Shown: positions 16,145-25,871 of the stretch, piece after piece
Layout of the letters: every line of letters begins with the position of its first letter
Position numbering within the stretch: the stretch's first letter is position 1
NCBI RefSeq assembly: GCF_024347415.1
Contig: NZ_AP025476.1
Coordinates: 3,038,001-3,102,000, forward strand
Source: Vibrio crassostreae
GTDB taxonomy: Bacteria > Pseudomonadota > Gammaproteobacteria > Enterobacterales > Vibrionaceae
Direction of reading: 5' to 3'
Length of the DNA stretch: 64,000 nt
The notes under the pieces: generated by a model
What the model saw: only the letters and a program-made list of their open reading frames with translations
Database searches by the model: none
What the model was told of the DNA's origin: nothing
Program-made: the position numbers and the translations under genes

Positions 16145-16227
16145 TTTTATATATAATATTGATTAATAATCTCTACTTATAATTCTAATAAAACCAAGCA
16201 GCAATTTCACTATCCAATTTCACAGGT

Positions 16228-16635
16228 TCAATTTAAAGAATCGCAATGCACCATCCAGCGTATTCCAAACTTATCTTCAACCTTACCAAACCGAGCGCCC
16301 CAAAAAGTATCCGCTAACGGCGTCATTACTCGTCCATCTTGCTTTAGCTTTTCAAAGATGTGCTCTTGAGTCGCAGTGTCTTCAGTTACAAGAGATAGCG
16401 CTAGGTTGTTCCCTTCTAGCTCTTTTGCCTTAACACCATCAGACATCATCAGCTTCATACCAAATGCTTCGAACTCAGCATGCATGACCCAATCAGGTTG
16501 AGCTCCCTCTATTACTTGTGGTGCATCACTAAAAAGTTGCTTCGATAAAACCACACCGCCGAAACACTTATGATAAAAATCCAACGCTTCACTACAACGA
16601 CCGTCAAAAAACAAGTAAGGGGTTACTGTCAGCAT
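16228..16635 (-). CDS. VOC-superfamily protein, PhnB-like
   Basis: 135 residues with the PhnB/3-dmu-9_3-mt type vicinal-oxygen-chelate fold pattern: N-terminal TPYLFFDGRCSEALDFYHKCFGG and C-terminal WGARFGKVEDKFGIRWMVHC. Proteins of this type are often small cytoplasmic enzymes or binding proteins of unproven substrate, so no reaction is assigned. A good Shine-Dalgarno (GGAGAGAGA) precedes the ATG. It stands alone, upstream of and co-directional with the HD-GYP gene, 83 bases away. Confidence 0.85.
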   Translation of the reverse strand: MLTVTPYLFFDGRCSEALDFYHKCFGGVVLSKQLFSDAPQVIEGAQPDWVMHAEFEAFGMKLMMSDGVKAKELEGNNLALSLVTEDTATQEHIFEKLKQDGRVMTPLADTFWGARFGKVEDKFGIRWMVHCDSLN

Positions 16636-16841
16636 ATCTCTCTCCTCTGTTATTTACTTAAACATAGACAATAGAAGAAGGAATGACAGGTAACAGTATG
16701 ATTTAAGATGATTAATTTATTAGGAAATGAAATTACGAAGTGAAACTGCGAGATTTAGGAATGAAACAACAAGATCTGACTGATTGGACAAGCATTCCTG
16801 CCGCTACCGCGAGGCAACGTTTTCCATACTCAAGATACAAC

Positions 16842-16871
16842 AAAGCCCCGACCATTTCTGATCAGGGCTTT
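16842..16871 (-). terminator. Terminator of tRNA-Leu
   Basis: AAAGCCCTGATC pairs with GGTCGGGGCTTT (with U-G pairs) on the minus strand, ten bases after the tRNA. The T-run is short. Confidence 0.65.
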
Positions 16872-16880
16872 ATCTAAATA

Positions 16881-16965
16881 TGGTACCGGTAGGCGGACTT
16901 GAACCGCCACGCCCGAAGGCAACGGATTTTGAATCCGTCGTGTATACCAATTTCACCATACCGGC
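16881..16965 (-). tRNA. tRNA-Leu (CAA)
   Basis: An 85-base class II tRNA with a long variable arm, acceptor GCCGGTA/TACCGGT, anticodon CAA and encoded CCA. It is a single-gene transcription unit with its own promoter and terminator. Confidence 0.96.
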
Positions 16966-16999
16966 ATTATCTTGGGGCATTGCCCTTTCGATGTTTGGC

Positions 17000-17027
17000 A
17001 TTATACGTATGCGAACTGATGTGGCAA
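17000..17027 (-). promoter_or_regulatory. Promoter of tRNA-Leu
   Basis: -35 TTGCCA (17022-17027), 16-base spacer, -10 TATAAT (17000-17005) on the minus strand, about 35 bases before the mature 5' end. Confidence 0.7.
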
Positions 17028-17159
17028 GTATAAAAACTTGAATTCATGTGTGTTTGCCGATAATTTCGCCACTAAGTCATAAGCTGTGCGTCATGTCTCT
17101 TTTCAGGCTAAGCCTTAAACTATATTCTGACGCCTCAATTTTTAAAGAAGTAATAACAC

Positions 17160-17636
17160 ATGACATCAACAAACACTCTGCCACCAGCAGGAGTCATGCG
17201 CCGATTTGGTGCCTTGTTCTATGACGCTCTGATCGTAATCGCTATTGAAATGTTGGCGGCTGGCGTCATTGTCGCTCTACTGCACGCGCTCATGGCTCTC
17301 GGCATTTTTAACCACAGCGGTTATGCCGATGTTAGTGACTTCTTAACCAACCATCCGATTTGGAGCCCTGCATACACCTTTTACTTAGTGGCCGTTTGGG
17401 TCTATTTCTTTGTATTTTTCTGGACTAGAGCTGGTCAAACTCTCGGTATGAGAGCTTGGAAACTGCGCGTTCAAAACAAAGATGGCTCAGCTATCACAGT
17501 AACTCAGGCGCTAATTCGCTTAGGTACTTCAGGTTTTGGATTGGCAAACCTATGTGTGCCATTCGATCCTCAAAAACGTGGCTTTCACGATATCTGGGCA
17601 AAGACCGAAGTCGTTGTGTTACCACAAGCAAGATAG
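17160..17636 (+). CDS. RDD family membrane protein
   Basis: 158 residues. The N-terminus MRRFGALFYDALIV carries the R-D signature and is followed by hydrophobic segments near residues 23-45 and 75-92, then TRAGQTLGMRAWKLRVQNKDG, typical of the RDD family. It is an inner-membrane protein of unknown or transport-related function; some RDD proteins have been linked to ion transport, but nothing here fixes a substrate. AAAGAAG upstream of the ATG can act as a Shine-Dalgarno. It is a single gene between tRNA-Leu (divergent) and lptG (convergent). Confidence 0.9.
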   Translation: MTSTNTLPPAGVMRRFGALFYDALIVIAIEMLAAGVIVALLHALMALGIFNHSGYADVSDFLTNHPIWSPAYTFYLVAVWVYFFVFFWTRAGQTLGMRAWKLRVQNKDGSAITVTQALIRLGTSGFGLANLCVPFDPQKRGFHDIWAKTEVVVLPQAR

Positions 17637-17665
17637 CGTGATTTAAGTTAGCTCCAATCAAGATC

Positions 17666-17696
17666 AAAAAAGGAAGGCGTTATGCCTTCCTTTTTT
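17666..17696. terminator. Bidirectional terminator between the RDD gene and lptG
   Basis: GGAAGGC/GCCTTCC stem with A-run before and T-run after, so it works in both directions for convergent genes. Confidence 0.9.
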
Positions 17697-17700
17697 CTAT

Positions 17701-18771
17701 TTACAGTTTTCGCCTCAAGAGCATGATGGCAATTCCAAGGAACACCACGCTCGGGGCGATTGCGCCAAAGGCGGGCGGTATCTGATAAACCAAACTCACA
17801 GGGCCAAAAAACTCACTGGATATATAGAAGGTAAAGCCAGCAATAACACCTGACAGTATTCTCGCCCCCATGGTCACACTACGCAAAGGACCAAAGATAA
17901 ACGACAGTGCCATCAGCATCATAACCGCGATCGAAATTGGCTGAGTTATCTTCCTCCACAATGCCAGTTCATAACGTGATGCATCTTGCTCCGACGCTTT
18001 AAGGTAGGAAACATAATCATACAAACCACTTAAAGAGAGCTCTTCTGGCTTAACCGTTACAATCGCAAGCTTATCTGGAGCAAGTGATGTCTTCCATGAG
18101 TATGTCGGTAGACTTTCTTTGGTAATTTGAAGTTCGTTTTCAAAAGACGTTATCTCGACATCCTTCATCGTCCACACGTTATCTCCAACGTAATCAACTT
18201 CGTCAGAGTAAATAGCGGTCTTAAGTGCCTTATTTTCATCAAAGCGCCACATGTTCATTCCATATAGCTTCTGATCATCGATTTTGACAATGAAGATGAA
18301 GTCATTCGCATCACGAGCCCACACACCACTTTGCGTCGAGATAATATTACCACCAGCAATGGAAATAGTTCTTAAATCACGAGCCATTTTCTGCGCTTGC
18401 GGTGCGCCCCACTGACCAAGTAGTGTCACCACGATCATCAGTGGAATAGCGGTTTTAAGTACCGATAGGCCGATATCTAACTTAGAGAAACCAGCGGCCT
18501 GCATAACTACCAGCTCAGAACTCGCAGCAAGCATACCAAGCCCAATCAAGGCGCCAAGCAATGCAGCCATTGGAAAGAACATTTCGATATCACGAGGGAT
18601 ACTCAGTAAAACAAAGTACAGCGCTTGTAATAGATCGTATGTACCACGGCCAACTTTTCTCAGCTGTTCTACATACTTGATGATCCCAGAGAGACCAACA
18701 AACGTCACCAATACCAGTGACGTCGTTGCGATGATGGTTCTGCCTATATATAAATCGAGAATCTTAAACAC
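17701..18771 (-). CDS. lptG: LPS export ABC transporter permease LptG
   Basis: 356 residues, close to E. coli LptG throughout: YIGRTI at the N-terminus, FFPMAALLGALIGLGMLA, SELVVMQAAGFS, and SFIFGPLRSVTMGAR near the C-terminus. There are six membrane segments, three on each side of a periplasmic beta-jellyroll. With LptF and LptB it extracts lipopolysaccharide from the inner membrane and feeds LptC. The start codon is GTG. It lies three bases after lptF, so the two are co-transcribed. lptB, lptC and lptA are in the 42 kb cluster. Confidence 0.97.
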   Translation of the reverse strand: MFKILDLYIGRTIIATTSLVLVTFVGLSGIIKYVEQLRKVGRGTYDLLQALYFVLLSIPRDIEMFFPMAALLGALIGLGMLAASSELVVMQAAGFSKLDIGLSVLKTAIPLMIVVTLLGQWGAPQAQKMARDLRTISIAGGNIISTQSGVWARDANDFIFIVKIDDQKLYGMNMWRFDENKALKTAIYSDEVDYVGDNVWTMKDVEITSFENELQITKESLPTYSWKTSLAPDKLAIVTVKPEELSLSGLYDYVSYLKASEQDASRYELALWRKITQPISIAVMMLMALSFIFGPLRSVTMGARILSGVIAGFTFYISSEFFGPVSLVYQIPPAFGAIAPSVVFLGIAIMLLRRKL

Positions 18772-18774
18772 GGC

Positions 18775-19875
18775 TTAAGCCAACCTCTTATTCTTGAATT
18801 TTTCTTTCAAACGCCTTACTGGCACGCTATCCATAAAGTTTGCACCAATCGCGACAAATAACAACAACGCATTGATTGGCCACATGCCGATTACCGCAGG
18901 AATGCTTCCCTCTTCAATTGAAGATTTAGTTGCACTGATTGCTAAGAAATAGGTGAGATAAATCAGTATTGCTGGGCCGATTTTCGCAAAACGACCTTGG
19001 CGAGGGTTTACCGCAGACAGCGGCACGACAAGCATGGTCAACAATGGAATACAAAGTACCAAAGAAATACGCCATTGCAATTCAGCTTTCGCGCTATTAT
19101 TCGGGTTACCGATAAGGTCAAGTGTCGGGATAGCTTCCCAGTCTCGACCTTTCTTCTCAACTTCACGTTGACCGATCAGGCCTTCGTATTCTTCAAAGTG
19201 TGTCACCATATAATCAAGGCGTGTAGGCACACCTTCATGACGAGTGCCATCGTACATCACGATAACTTGGCGACCATCGCTGAGTTCTTTTACATCTCCC
19301 GACTTCGAGAACATCACACTTGGCAGTACTGAGTCACGTGGGCGCATTTGAGCAACGAACACATTTTCTAATTTATTGCCGTCAATATCATCGATAAACA
19401 CCACAGAAGAACCATCCGGCGTGCCTTCAAACTTACCTTTTGGTAGCAAATCAACGCTGTTCTCTGCGGCTACTTCTTCATACATTTGTTCAACTTTGTC
19501 TTGTGACCAAGGAGACAACCAAAATGAGTTAAAAGCGGCAACCGTTGCGGTAATTAAAGCTAAGTAAAGTGCAGATTGAATCAGGAATTTATTACCAATA
19601 CCGGTGGCGTTCATCACCACAATTTCACTTTCGGCGTAAAGGCGGCCAAAAGTCAGCAAAATACCAATATAGATACTGAGAGGAAGCATCAATAGGCCCA
19701 TCGCTGGCATATTTAAGCCAACAATCGACAATATAAGACTCGCGGGGATATCACCATCAGAGGCGTCCGCTAAAACACTGATGAATTTTTGGCTGAGAAA
19801 CACGAGAAAGAGAACAAAAAAGATCGCAAATTGGCTCTTGATTGTCTCGCGGATCAAATATCTAACAATAATCAC
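18775..19875 (-). CDS. lptF: LPS export ABC transporter permease LptF
   Basis: 366 residues when started at the GTG at 19875 (MIIVRYLIRETIKSQ), which matches the length and N-terminus of E. coli LptF. An in-frame TTG at 19881 is also possible. It has the same architecture as LptG: six membrane helices around a periplasmic jellyroll, with SEIVVMNATGIG and VVPLSAVNPRQGR motifs. It is the first gene of lptFG, divergent from pepA, as in many gammaproteobacteria. The intergenic region has only weak candidate promoters. Confidence 0.96.
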   Translation of the reverse strand: MIIVRYLIRETIKSQFAIFFVLFLVFLSQKFISVLADASDGDIPASLILSIVGLNMPAMGLLMLPLSIYIGILLTFGRLYAESEIVVMNATGIGNKFLIQSALYLALITATVAAFNSFWLSPWSQDKVEQMYEEVAAENSVDLLPKGKFEGTPDGSSVVFIDDIDGNKLENVFVAQMRPRDSVLPSVMFSKSGDVKELSDGRQVIVMYDGTRHEGVPTRLDYMVTHFEEYEGLIGQREVEKKGRDWEAIPTLDLIGNPNNSAKAELQWRISLVLCIPLLTMLVVPLSAVNPRQGRFAKIGPAILIYLTYFLAISATKSSIEEGSIPAVIGMWPINALLLFVAIGANFMDSVPVRRLKEKFKNKRLA

Positions 19876-19897
19876 GCTCAAATTACCTATACAAAAC

Positions 19898-19924
19898 TTG
19901 TTTTTTTGATTGAATCACTATAAT
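19898..19924 (+). promoter_or_regulatory. Candidate pepA promoter
   Basis: -10 TATAAT (19919-19924) with a TTGTTT -35 candidate (19898-19903) at a short 15-base spacing. It lies in the 190-base lptF-pepA divergent region. Confidence 0.35.
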
Positions 19925-20067
19925 TTCCCGTTGAACCTTTTATTTTTTTAAATTTTTAGCTAAGTGTTAGCGTTCTTCTTTAAGGTTAGTTCCATTATAG
20001 GATCCAACAAGTAAGAACCCATTATCTAACATTTAGTTCGATTTGTCTTCAGGATGTAGGAGTACGC

Positions 20068-21588
20068 ATGGAGTTCAGTGTAAAAAGTGGCAGCCCAGAG
20101 AAACAGCGCAGCGCATGTATCGTTGTCGGTGTATTCGAACCGCGCCGCCTTTCTCCAGTAGCCGAGCAATTAGATAAGATTAGCGATGGCTACATTAGTT
20201 CACTGCTTCGTCGCGGTGATCTAGAGGGTAAACCTGGCCAGATGCTACTACTGCATCAAGTACCTGGTGTACTTTCAGAACGTGTTCTACTGGTAGGCTG
20301 TGGTAAAGAACGTGAGCTAGGCGAGCGTCAATACAAAGAAATTATCCAAAAAACCATCAGCACACTAAACGAAACAGGTTCTATGGAAGCAGTATGTTTC
20401 CTTACAGAACTTCACGTTAAAGGTCGCGACACTTATTGGAAAGTTCGCCAAGCAGTAGAAGCGACTAAAGATGGTCTTTACACATTCGACCAATTCAAGA
20501 GCAACAAACCAGAGACTCGTCGCCCACTACGTAAATTGGTATTCAACGTACCAACACGCCGCGAATTGAGCCTGGGTGAGAAAGCTATTTCTCACGGCCT
20601 TGCTATTGCTTCAGGTGTAAAAGCGTCTAAAGATTTAGGCAACATGCCACCAAACATCGCAAACCCTGCTTATCTTGCTTCTCAAGCTCGTCGTTTAGCT
20701 GACGATTACGAGACAGTGAAGACTAAGATCATTGGCGAAGAAGAGATGGAAAAACTGGGTATGACATCATACCTAGCTGTAGGCCGTGGCTCTAAAAATG
20801 AATCTATGATGTCTATCATGGAATACAAAGGCGCTCCGGATCCAGATGCGAAGCCGATTGTATTAGTCGGTAAAGGTCTGACTTTCGATTCAGGCGGCAT
20901 CTCGCTTAAGCCTGGTGAAGGTATGGATGAGATGAAGTACGACATGTGTGGTGCGGCGTCAGTATTCGGTACAATGAAAGCATTGGCTAAACTGAACTTA
21001 CCTATTAACGTGGTTGGTATCCTAGCAGGTTGTGAAAACATGCCAGGCAGCAATGCTTACCGTCCAGGTGATATCCTAACGACAATGTCAGGCCAAACGG
21101 TTGAAGTACTAAACACTGATGCTGAAGGTCGCTTGGTTCTATGTGATGCTCTAACTTACGTTGAGCGTTTTGAACCAGATTGTGTTGTCGATGTTGCTAC
21201 GCTAACTGGCGCATGTGTTATCGCTCTAGGTCACCACATCAGTGGCGTTCTATCGAACCACAACCCGCTTTCTCACGAACTTGTTAATGCTTCTGAGCAA
21301 GCAAGTGACCGAGCATGGCGTCTACCTATGGCAGACGAGTACCATGAGCAGCTAAACAGCCCGTTCGCTGATATGGCGAACATCGGCGGCCGTCCTGGCG
21401 GCACAATTACTGCTGGTTGCTTCCTGTCTAAATTCACTAAGAAGTACCACTGGGCACACATCGATAGTGCTGGTACAGCTTGGAAGTCAGGCGCAGCGAA
21501 AGGCTCGACAGGTCGTCCTGTCTCAATGCTAGTCCAATTCTTATTGAACCGCAGCGGCCAAGAGACTGAAGAGCAATCTTCAAAATAA
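20068..21588 (+). CDS. pepA: Leucyl aminopeptidase PepA
   Basis: 506 residues, M17 family. It shows the two-metal active site: [10 protein letters not shown] (K269, D274) and the signature NTDAEGRL (349-356). It removes N-terminal residues from peptides in the cytoplasm; in E. coli it also binds DNA, in Xer recombination at ColE1 cer and in carAB regulation, so a DNA-binding role here is possible but not shown. A good Shine-Dalgarno (GGAG) precedes the ATG. The order pepA-holC-valS is conserved among enterobacteria and vibrios. Confidence 0.98.
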   Translation: MEFSVKSGSPEKQRSACIVVGVFEPRRLSPVAEQLDKISDGYISSLLRRGDLEGKPGQMLLLHQVPGVLSERVLLVGCGKERELGERQYKEIIQKTISTLNETGSMEAVCFLTELHVKGRDTYWKVRQAVEATKDGLYTFDQFKSNKPETRRPLRKLVFNVPTRRELSLGEKAISHGLAIASGVKASKDLGNMPPNIANPAYLASQARRLADDYETVKTKIIGEEEMEKLGMTSYLAVGRGSKNESMMSIMEYKGAPDPDAKPIVLVGKGLTFDSGGISLKPGEGMDEMKYDMCGAASVFGTMKALAKLNLPINVVGILAGCENMPGSNAYRPGDILTTMSGQTVEVLNTDAEGRLVLCDALTYVERFEPDCVVDVATLTGACVIALGHHISGVLSNHNPLSHELVNASEQASDRAWRLPMADEYHEQLNSPFADMANIGGRPGGTITAGCFLSKFTKKYHWAHIDSAGTAWKSGAAKGSTGRPVSMLVQFLLNRSGQETEEQSSK

Positions 21589-21589
21589 T

Positions 21590-21614
21590 AAAAAGGGCCT
21601 ACGGGCCCTTTTTT
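21590..21614 (+). terminator. pepA terminator
   Basis: AAGGGCC/GGCCCTT stem with a T-run, immediately after the pepA stop codon. Expression of holC must therefore come from read-through or a local promoter. Confidence 0.85.
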
Positions 21615-21687
21615 AATAAGCGCTATTTGTTAGATCCTGTTAACCGAGTAACATTGATATCCACGATTTTCAGTTCGAGTATTAAGT

Positions 21688-22137
21688 ATGCAGACTGCTA
21701 CATTTTACATTGTGCCTTCAGACAGTCCGCAAGCCAGCGAAGATGGTTTTGCTCACTATGTGCTGTTTCTTGCTCAGCACTTTGCGAAACAAGGCGCTAA
21801 GCTTTATCTCAACTGTAATGACAAAGAACATGCCGAGCGTATTGCTGAAGTTTTGTGGCAAGTCGAACCCAGTGAGTTTATTGCGCACAACTTGGTTGGC
21901 GAAGGCCCAAAGTATTCAACCAACATCGAAATTGGCTATCAAGGCGTAAAACATAATTGGAATCGTCAGCTAGTAATTAATCTGGCCGATAATCATACAA
22001 CCTTTGCGAACGCCTTTGCTCAGGTGATAGACTTCGTCCCTTGCGAAGAAAAAGCTAAGCAACTCGCTCGAGAAAGGTATAAAATTTACCGTCAGGCTGG
22101 ATATCAGCTACAGACGATCGAGATTCAACATCCATAG
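21688..22137 (+). CDS. holC: DNA polymerase III chi subunit HolC
   Basis: 149 residues resembling E. coli HolC: N-terminal ATFYIVPSD, then HYVLFLAQHFAKQGAKLYLNC and a C-terminal RERYKIYRQAGYQL. Chi pairs with psi (HolD) in the clamp loader and contacts single-strand DNA-binding protein. It lies between pepA and valS, the usual location. Confidence 0.95.
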   Translation: MQTATFYIVPSDSPQASEDGFAHYVLFLAQHFAKQGAKLYLNCNDKEHAERIAEVLWQVEPSEFIAHNLVGEGPKYSTNIEIGYQGVKHNWNRQLVINLADNHTTFANAFAQVIDFVPCEEKAKQLARERYKIYRQAGYQLQTIEIQHP

Positions 22138-22239
22138 TCAAACCTCATAGTTAAAGCTATCTTTGGATTTAGATTCAAGAAGCTTCACTTATGAAGTTTG
22201 ACCACGATTAACCATTCACAGTATCCGTTTAAGAGCACT

Positions 22240-25113
22240 ATGGAAAAGACATACAACCCAACATCAATCGAACAAGCTCTGTATCAGACTTGGGAAGAGA
22301 AAGGCTACTTTAAGCCACACGGTGACACATCAAAAGAAGCTTACAGCATCATGATCCCGCCACCGAACGTCACTGGCAGCCTACACATGGGTCACGCGTT
22401 CCAAGATACGATCATGGATACGCTTATCCGTGCTCAACGTATGAAAGGCAAAAACACGCTTTGGCAAGTGGGTACTGACCACGCTGGTATCGCAACTCAA
22501 ATGGTTGTTGAGCGTAAGATTGCTGCTGAAGAAGGTAAAACAAAACACGACTACGGTCGTGAAGCTTTCATCGACAAGATCTGGGAATGGAAAGGCGAAT
22601 CAGGTGGCACGATCACTAAACAGCTTCGTCGTCTTGGAGCATCTGTAGATTGGGATCGTGAGCGATTCACTATGGATGACGGCCTATCGGCTGCGACTCA
22701 AGAAGTGTTTGTTCGTCTATACGAAGAAGACCTAATCTACCGTGGTAAGCGTCTAGTAAACTGGGATCCTAAACTGCACACTGCAATTTCAGATCTTGAA
22801 GTTGAAAACAAAGACAAAAAAGGTTTCATGTGGCACTTCCGCTACCCGCTAGCGAACGGTGTTAAAACGGCTGATGGTAAAGACTACATCGTTGTTGCTA
22901 CTACTCGTCCAGAAACCATGCTTGGTGATACTGGCGTAGCGGTTAACCCAGAAGATCCTCGTTACAAAGATCTTATCGGCAAAGAAATCCTACTTCCTGT
23001 TGTTAACCGTCTTATCCCTATCGTAGGCGATGAGCACGCAGACATGGAAAAAGGCACGGGTTGTGTGAAGATCACTCCAGCTCATGACTTTAACGATTAC
23101 GAAGTGGGTAAGCGCAACAACCTACCGATGATCAACATCCTAACGTTCAACGCTGATATCCGTGATGCTGCTGAAGTTTTCACAACCAACGGCGAAGAAA
23201 GCGATGTTTACTCAACAGATATCCCTGCTAAGTACCAAGGCATGGAGCGTTTTGCTGCACGTAAAGCTATCGTTGCTGAATTCGATGAACTTGGTCTACT
23301 TGAAGAGATCAAAGATCACGACCTAACTGTCCCTTACGGCGACCGTGGTGGTGTGGTTATCGAACCAATGCTGACTGACCAGTGGTACGTGCGCACAGCA
23401 CCTCTTGCTGCACCTGCAGTCAAAGCCGTTGAAGATGGCGAAATCCAATTCGTACCTAAGCAGTACGAAAACATGTACTTCGCGTGGATGCGTGACGTAC
23501 AAGATTGGTGTATCTCTCGTCAACTGTGGTGGGGCCACCGTATCCCAGCATGGTACGACAACGATGGTAAAGTTTACGTAGGTCGCACTGAAGAAGAAGT
23601 TCGTGAAAAGAACAACCTTTCACCGGTGATTGTTCTTAAGCAAGACAACGATGTACTTGATACATGGTTCTCTTCTGCACTTTGGACGTTCGGCACGCAA
23701 GGCTGGCCTGAAGATACTGAAGCAATGAAAACATTCCACCCATCAGAAGTACTAGTATCTGGTTTTGATATTATCTTCTTCTGGGTTGCTCGTATGATCA
23801 TGATGACCATGCACTTCGTGAAAGACGAAGATGGCAAGGCTCAAGTACCTTTCAAAACGGTTTACATGACAGGTCTTATCCGTGATGAAAACGGCGACAA
23901 GATGTCTAAGTCGAAAGGTAACGTACTTGACCCAATCGACATGATTGACGGCATCGGCCTTGAAGAGCTAGTAGAAAAGCGTTGTGGCAACATGATGCAA
24001 CCTAAACTGGCTGCTAAGATCGAAAAAGCAACACGTAAAACTTTCGAAAACGGTATCGAACCATACGGTACTGACGCACTGCGTTTCACTCTTGCAGCTA
24101 TGGCTTCAACTGGCCGTGACATCAACTGGGACATGAAGCGCCTTGAAGGTTACCGTAACTTCTGTAACAAGCTATGGAACGCGAGCCGTTACGTACTGAT
24201 GAACACAGAAGAGCACGATTGTGGCATGTCACTGTCTGTTGAAGACCGTGCAAACATGGAATTCTCTCTAGCGGATAAGTGGATTGAATCTCAGTTTGAA
24301 GTTGCAGCGAAAGAGTTTAATGCTCACCTAGACAACTACCGTCTAGACATGGCAGCAAACACGCTTTACGAATTCATCTGGAACCAATTCTGTGACTGGT
24401 ACTTAGAACTAACTAAACCGGTTCTTTGGAAAGGCACTGAAGCTCAACAACAAGCGACTCGTTACACGCTTATCACGGTTCTAGAGAAGACTCTGCGTCT
24501 TGCTCACCCAGTTCTTCCTTACATCACTGAATCTATCTGGCAGAGCGTTAAGCCTCTAGTAGACGGCGTTGAAGGCGAGACAATCATGACTCAAGCGCTT
24601 CCTCAGTTTAACGAAGATAACTTCAATGCTGAGATCGTAGAAGACATCGAATGGGTTAAGACTTTCATCACAGCTATCCGTAACCTACGTGCGGAATACG
24701 ACATTGCACCGAGCCAAGGCTTAGAAGTAATGATCAAAGTAGCTGATGAGAAAGATGCAGCTCGTATCGAAGCGAACAAGATCGTTCTTAACTCTCTAGC
24801 TAAACTAGACGACATTAAAGTTCTAGCTGATGGTGAAGAGACTCCTGCTTGTGCAACTAAACTGGTTGGTAAGTCTGAGCTAATGATCCCAATGGCGGGT
24901 CTTATCGACAAAGATGCTGAGCTTGCTCGTCTAGATAAAGAAGTAGCTAAAACTCACGGCGAGATTAAGCGTATCGAAGGTAAGCTAGGTAACGAGGGTT
25001 TCGTTGCTAAAGCGCCAGAAGCGGTTATCGCGAAAGAGCGTGAAAAGCTTGAAGGCTACCAAGAGACTCTTGTGAAGCTTGAAGAGCAAAAAGCAACAAT
25101 TGCTGCTCTTTAA
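22240..25113 (+). CDS. valS: Valyl-tRNA synthetase
   Basis: 957 residues from the ATG at 22240 ([12 protein letters not shown]), matching the E. coli start. A longer frame from a TTG at 22198 has no family support. It is a class I synthetase with the HIGH-type motif [12 protein letters not shown] (41-52), an editing (CP1) domain, the KMSKS motif near 554-558, an anticodon-binding domain, and a C-terminal coiled-coil arm rich in Lys and Glu that contacts tRNA. It charges tRNA-Val in the cytoplasm. Confidence 0.98.
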   Translation: MEKTYNPTSIEQALYQTWEEKGYFKPHGDTSKEAYSIMIPPPNVTGSLHMGHAFQDTIMDTLIRAQRMKGKNTLWQVGTDHAGIATQMVVERKIAAEEGKTKHDYGREAFIDKIWEWKGESGGTITKQLRRLGASVDWDRERFTMDDGLSAATQEVFVRLYEEDLIYRGKRLVNWDPKLHTAISDLEVENKDKKGFMWHFRYPLANGVKTADGKDYIVVATTRPETMLGDTGVAVNPEDPRYKDLIGKEILLPVVNRLIPIVGDEHADMEKGTGCVKITPAHDFNDYEVGKRNNLPMINILTFNADIRDAAEVFTTNGEESDVYSTDIPAKYQGMERFAARKAIVAEFDELGLLEEIKDHDLTVPYGDRGGVVIEPMLTDQWYVRTAPLAAPAVKAVEDGEIQFVPKQYENMYFAWMRDVQDWCISRQLWWGHRIPAWYDNDGKVYVGRTEEEVREKNNLSPVIVLKQDNDVLDTWFSSALWTFGTQGWPEDTEAMKTFHPSEVLVSGFDIIFFWVARMIMMTMHFVKDEDGKAQVPFKTVYMTGLIRDENGDKMSKSKGNVLDPIDMIDGIGLEELVEKRCGNMMQPKLAAKIEKATRKTFENGIEPYGTDALRFTLAAMASTGRDINWDMKRLEGYRNFCNKLWNASRYVLMNTEEHDCGMSLSVEDRANMEFSLADKWIESQFEVAAKEFNAHLDNYRLDMAANTLYEFIWNQFCDWYLELTKPVLWKGTEAQQQATRYTLITVLEKTLRLAHPVLPYITESIWQSVKPLVDGVEGETIMTQALPQFNEDNFNAEIVEDIEWVKTFITAIRNLRAEYDIAPSQGLEVMIKVADEKDAARIEANKIVLNSLAKLDDIKVLADGEETPACATKLVGKSELMIPMAGLIDKDAELARLDKEVAKTHGEIKRIEGKLGNEGFVAKAPEAVIAKEREKLEGYQETLVKLEEQKATIAAL

Positions 25114-25154
25114 AACTGAATGAACGAGGAGGTTTCGAACCTCTCGCTCTAGAT

Positions 25155-25187
25155 AAAAAGGTTGGCCTTCATGGTCAGCCTTTTTTT
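25155..25187 (+). terminator. valS terminator
   Basis: AAAGGTTGGCC/GGTCAGCCTTT stem (two wobble pairs) followed by seven T, about 40 bases after the stop. Confidence 0.85.
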
Positions 25188-25277
25188 ATGCACCAAGTTC
25201 CAATCCAATCAGCCCCACTCCAGTTTATTGATAGCTTTTGCCTATCAAAACAATCTTAACTGCCCATTGGATTTAGT

Positions 25278-25296
25278 GATAATAATTCTCAATAAT
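25278..25296. promoter_or_regulatory. Possible Fur box before the DUF2061 gene
   Basis: The sequence from GATAATAATTCTCAATAAT matches about 13 of 19 positions of the classical Fur consensus and lies 38-56 bases upstream of the start codon. The area is AT-rich, so chance resemblance is a real possibility. Confidence 0.25.
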
Positions 25297-25333
25297 AGCT
25301 CTATCGAAACAACACAACGACCGAGTAATTATC

Positions 25334-25738
25334 ATGAAAAAGACACTAACCTTTGCTGCATTACATTTTACTATCGCATTTAGTGTCGCTTATGTACTCA
25401 CAGGCGACATCTTAATTGGTAGCTTAATCGCCATGATTGAGCCCTCTGTGAATACGGTTGCCTTCTATTTTCATGAAAAGGCGTGGGCTCAAGTACCAGC
25501 GCTTAAAGCTCGTCAGTGGATGACCAAATTAAAAACAGCAAGCTTTGCTAGCATCCACTTTAGTGTTGCCTTTACCGTTGTCTACTTGTTGACTGGCGAT
25601 GCCTTCATCGGCGGTGTGATGGCTTTGCTAGAGCCAGCTTTAAATACAGTTGCTTACTACTTCCACGAGAAAGTCTGGTTACGAAAAGCTGAAAGCCAAA
25701 CAGTACAAGCTCAGTTTTGCTTACATCAACACGCTTAA
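25334..25738 (+). CDS. DUF2061 membrane protein with two tandem repeats
   Basis: 134 residues built from two copies of a roughly 55-residue DUF2061 unit (about 1-55 and 63-118). Each has a helix like HFTIAFSVAYVLTGD or HFSVAFTVVYLLTGD, then IEPSVNTVAFYFHEK or LEPALNTVAYYFHEK. Four short membrane segments are expected. Many DUF2061 proteins carry one unit, so this looks like an internal duplication. Function is unknown. The Shine-Dalgarno is weak. A Fur-box-like site upstream hints at iron control but is not secure. Confidence 0.85.
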   Translation: MKKTLTFAALHFTIAFSVAYVLTGDILIGSLIAMIEPSVNTVAFYFHEKAWAQVPALKARQWMTKLKTASFASIHFSVAFTVVYLLTGDAFIGGVMALLEPALNTVAYYFHEKVWLRKAESQTVQAQFCLHQHA

Positions 25739-25797
25739 TCTAAAGCTCACTGAACGATTGAAGCAACCAGTTTCGAATAACAAAATTCGGCTTACCA

Positions 25798-25845
25798 TTG
25801 ACAAAGTTGCGTACCGCAATTAAATTAATTGCGGTGCGCAACTTT
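25798..25845 (+). promoter_or_regulatory. Promoter with double palindromic operator for the MarR-GNAT gene
   Basis: -35 TTGACA (25798-25803) and -10 TAAATT (25821-25826), 17 bases apart. Two 13-base palindromes of form TTGCGnnnCGCAA, at 25807-25819 and 25829-25841, lie in the spacer and just after the -10, with centres 22 bases apart (two helical turns). Together they form a 43-bp palindrome (25803-25845) with one mismatched position. This is the expected layout for autorepression by a MarR-type dimer. Confidence 0.75.
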
Positions 25846-25871
25846 ATTTCTTAATCCAAAGGTAGGTAGTT

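Noticed and set aside
16740..16877. A possible GTG-started frame of about 45 codons between the VOC gene and tRNA-Leu, with a faint helix-turn-helix look (MKQQDLTDWTSIPAATARQR)
   Set aside because: It runs through the tRNA-Leu terminator and the hint of similarity is too weak; at best a fragment.
22198..22239. N-terminal extension of ValS from a TTG codon
   Set aside because: The family start MEKTYNP lies at 22240 and the extension has no homologue-like sequence.
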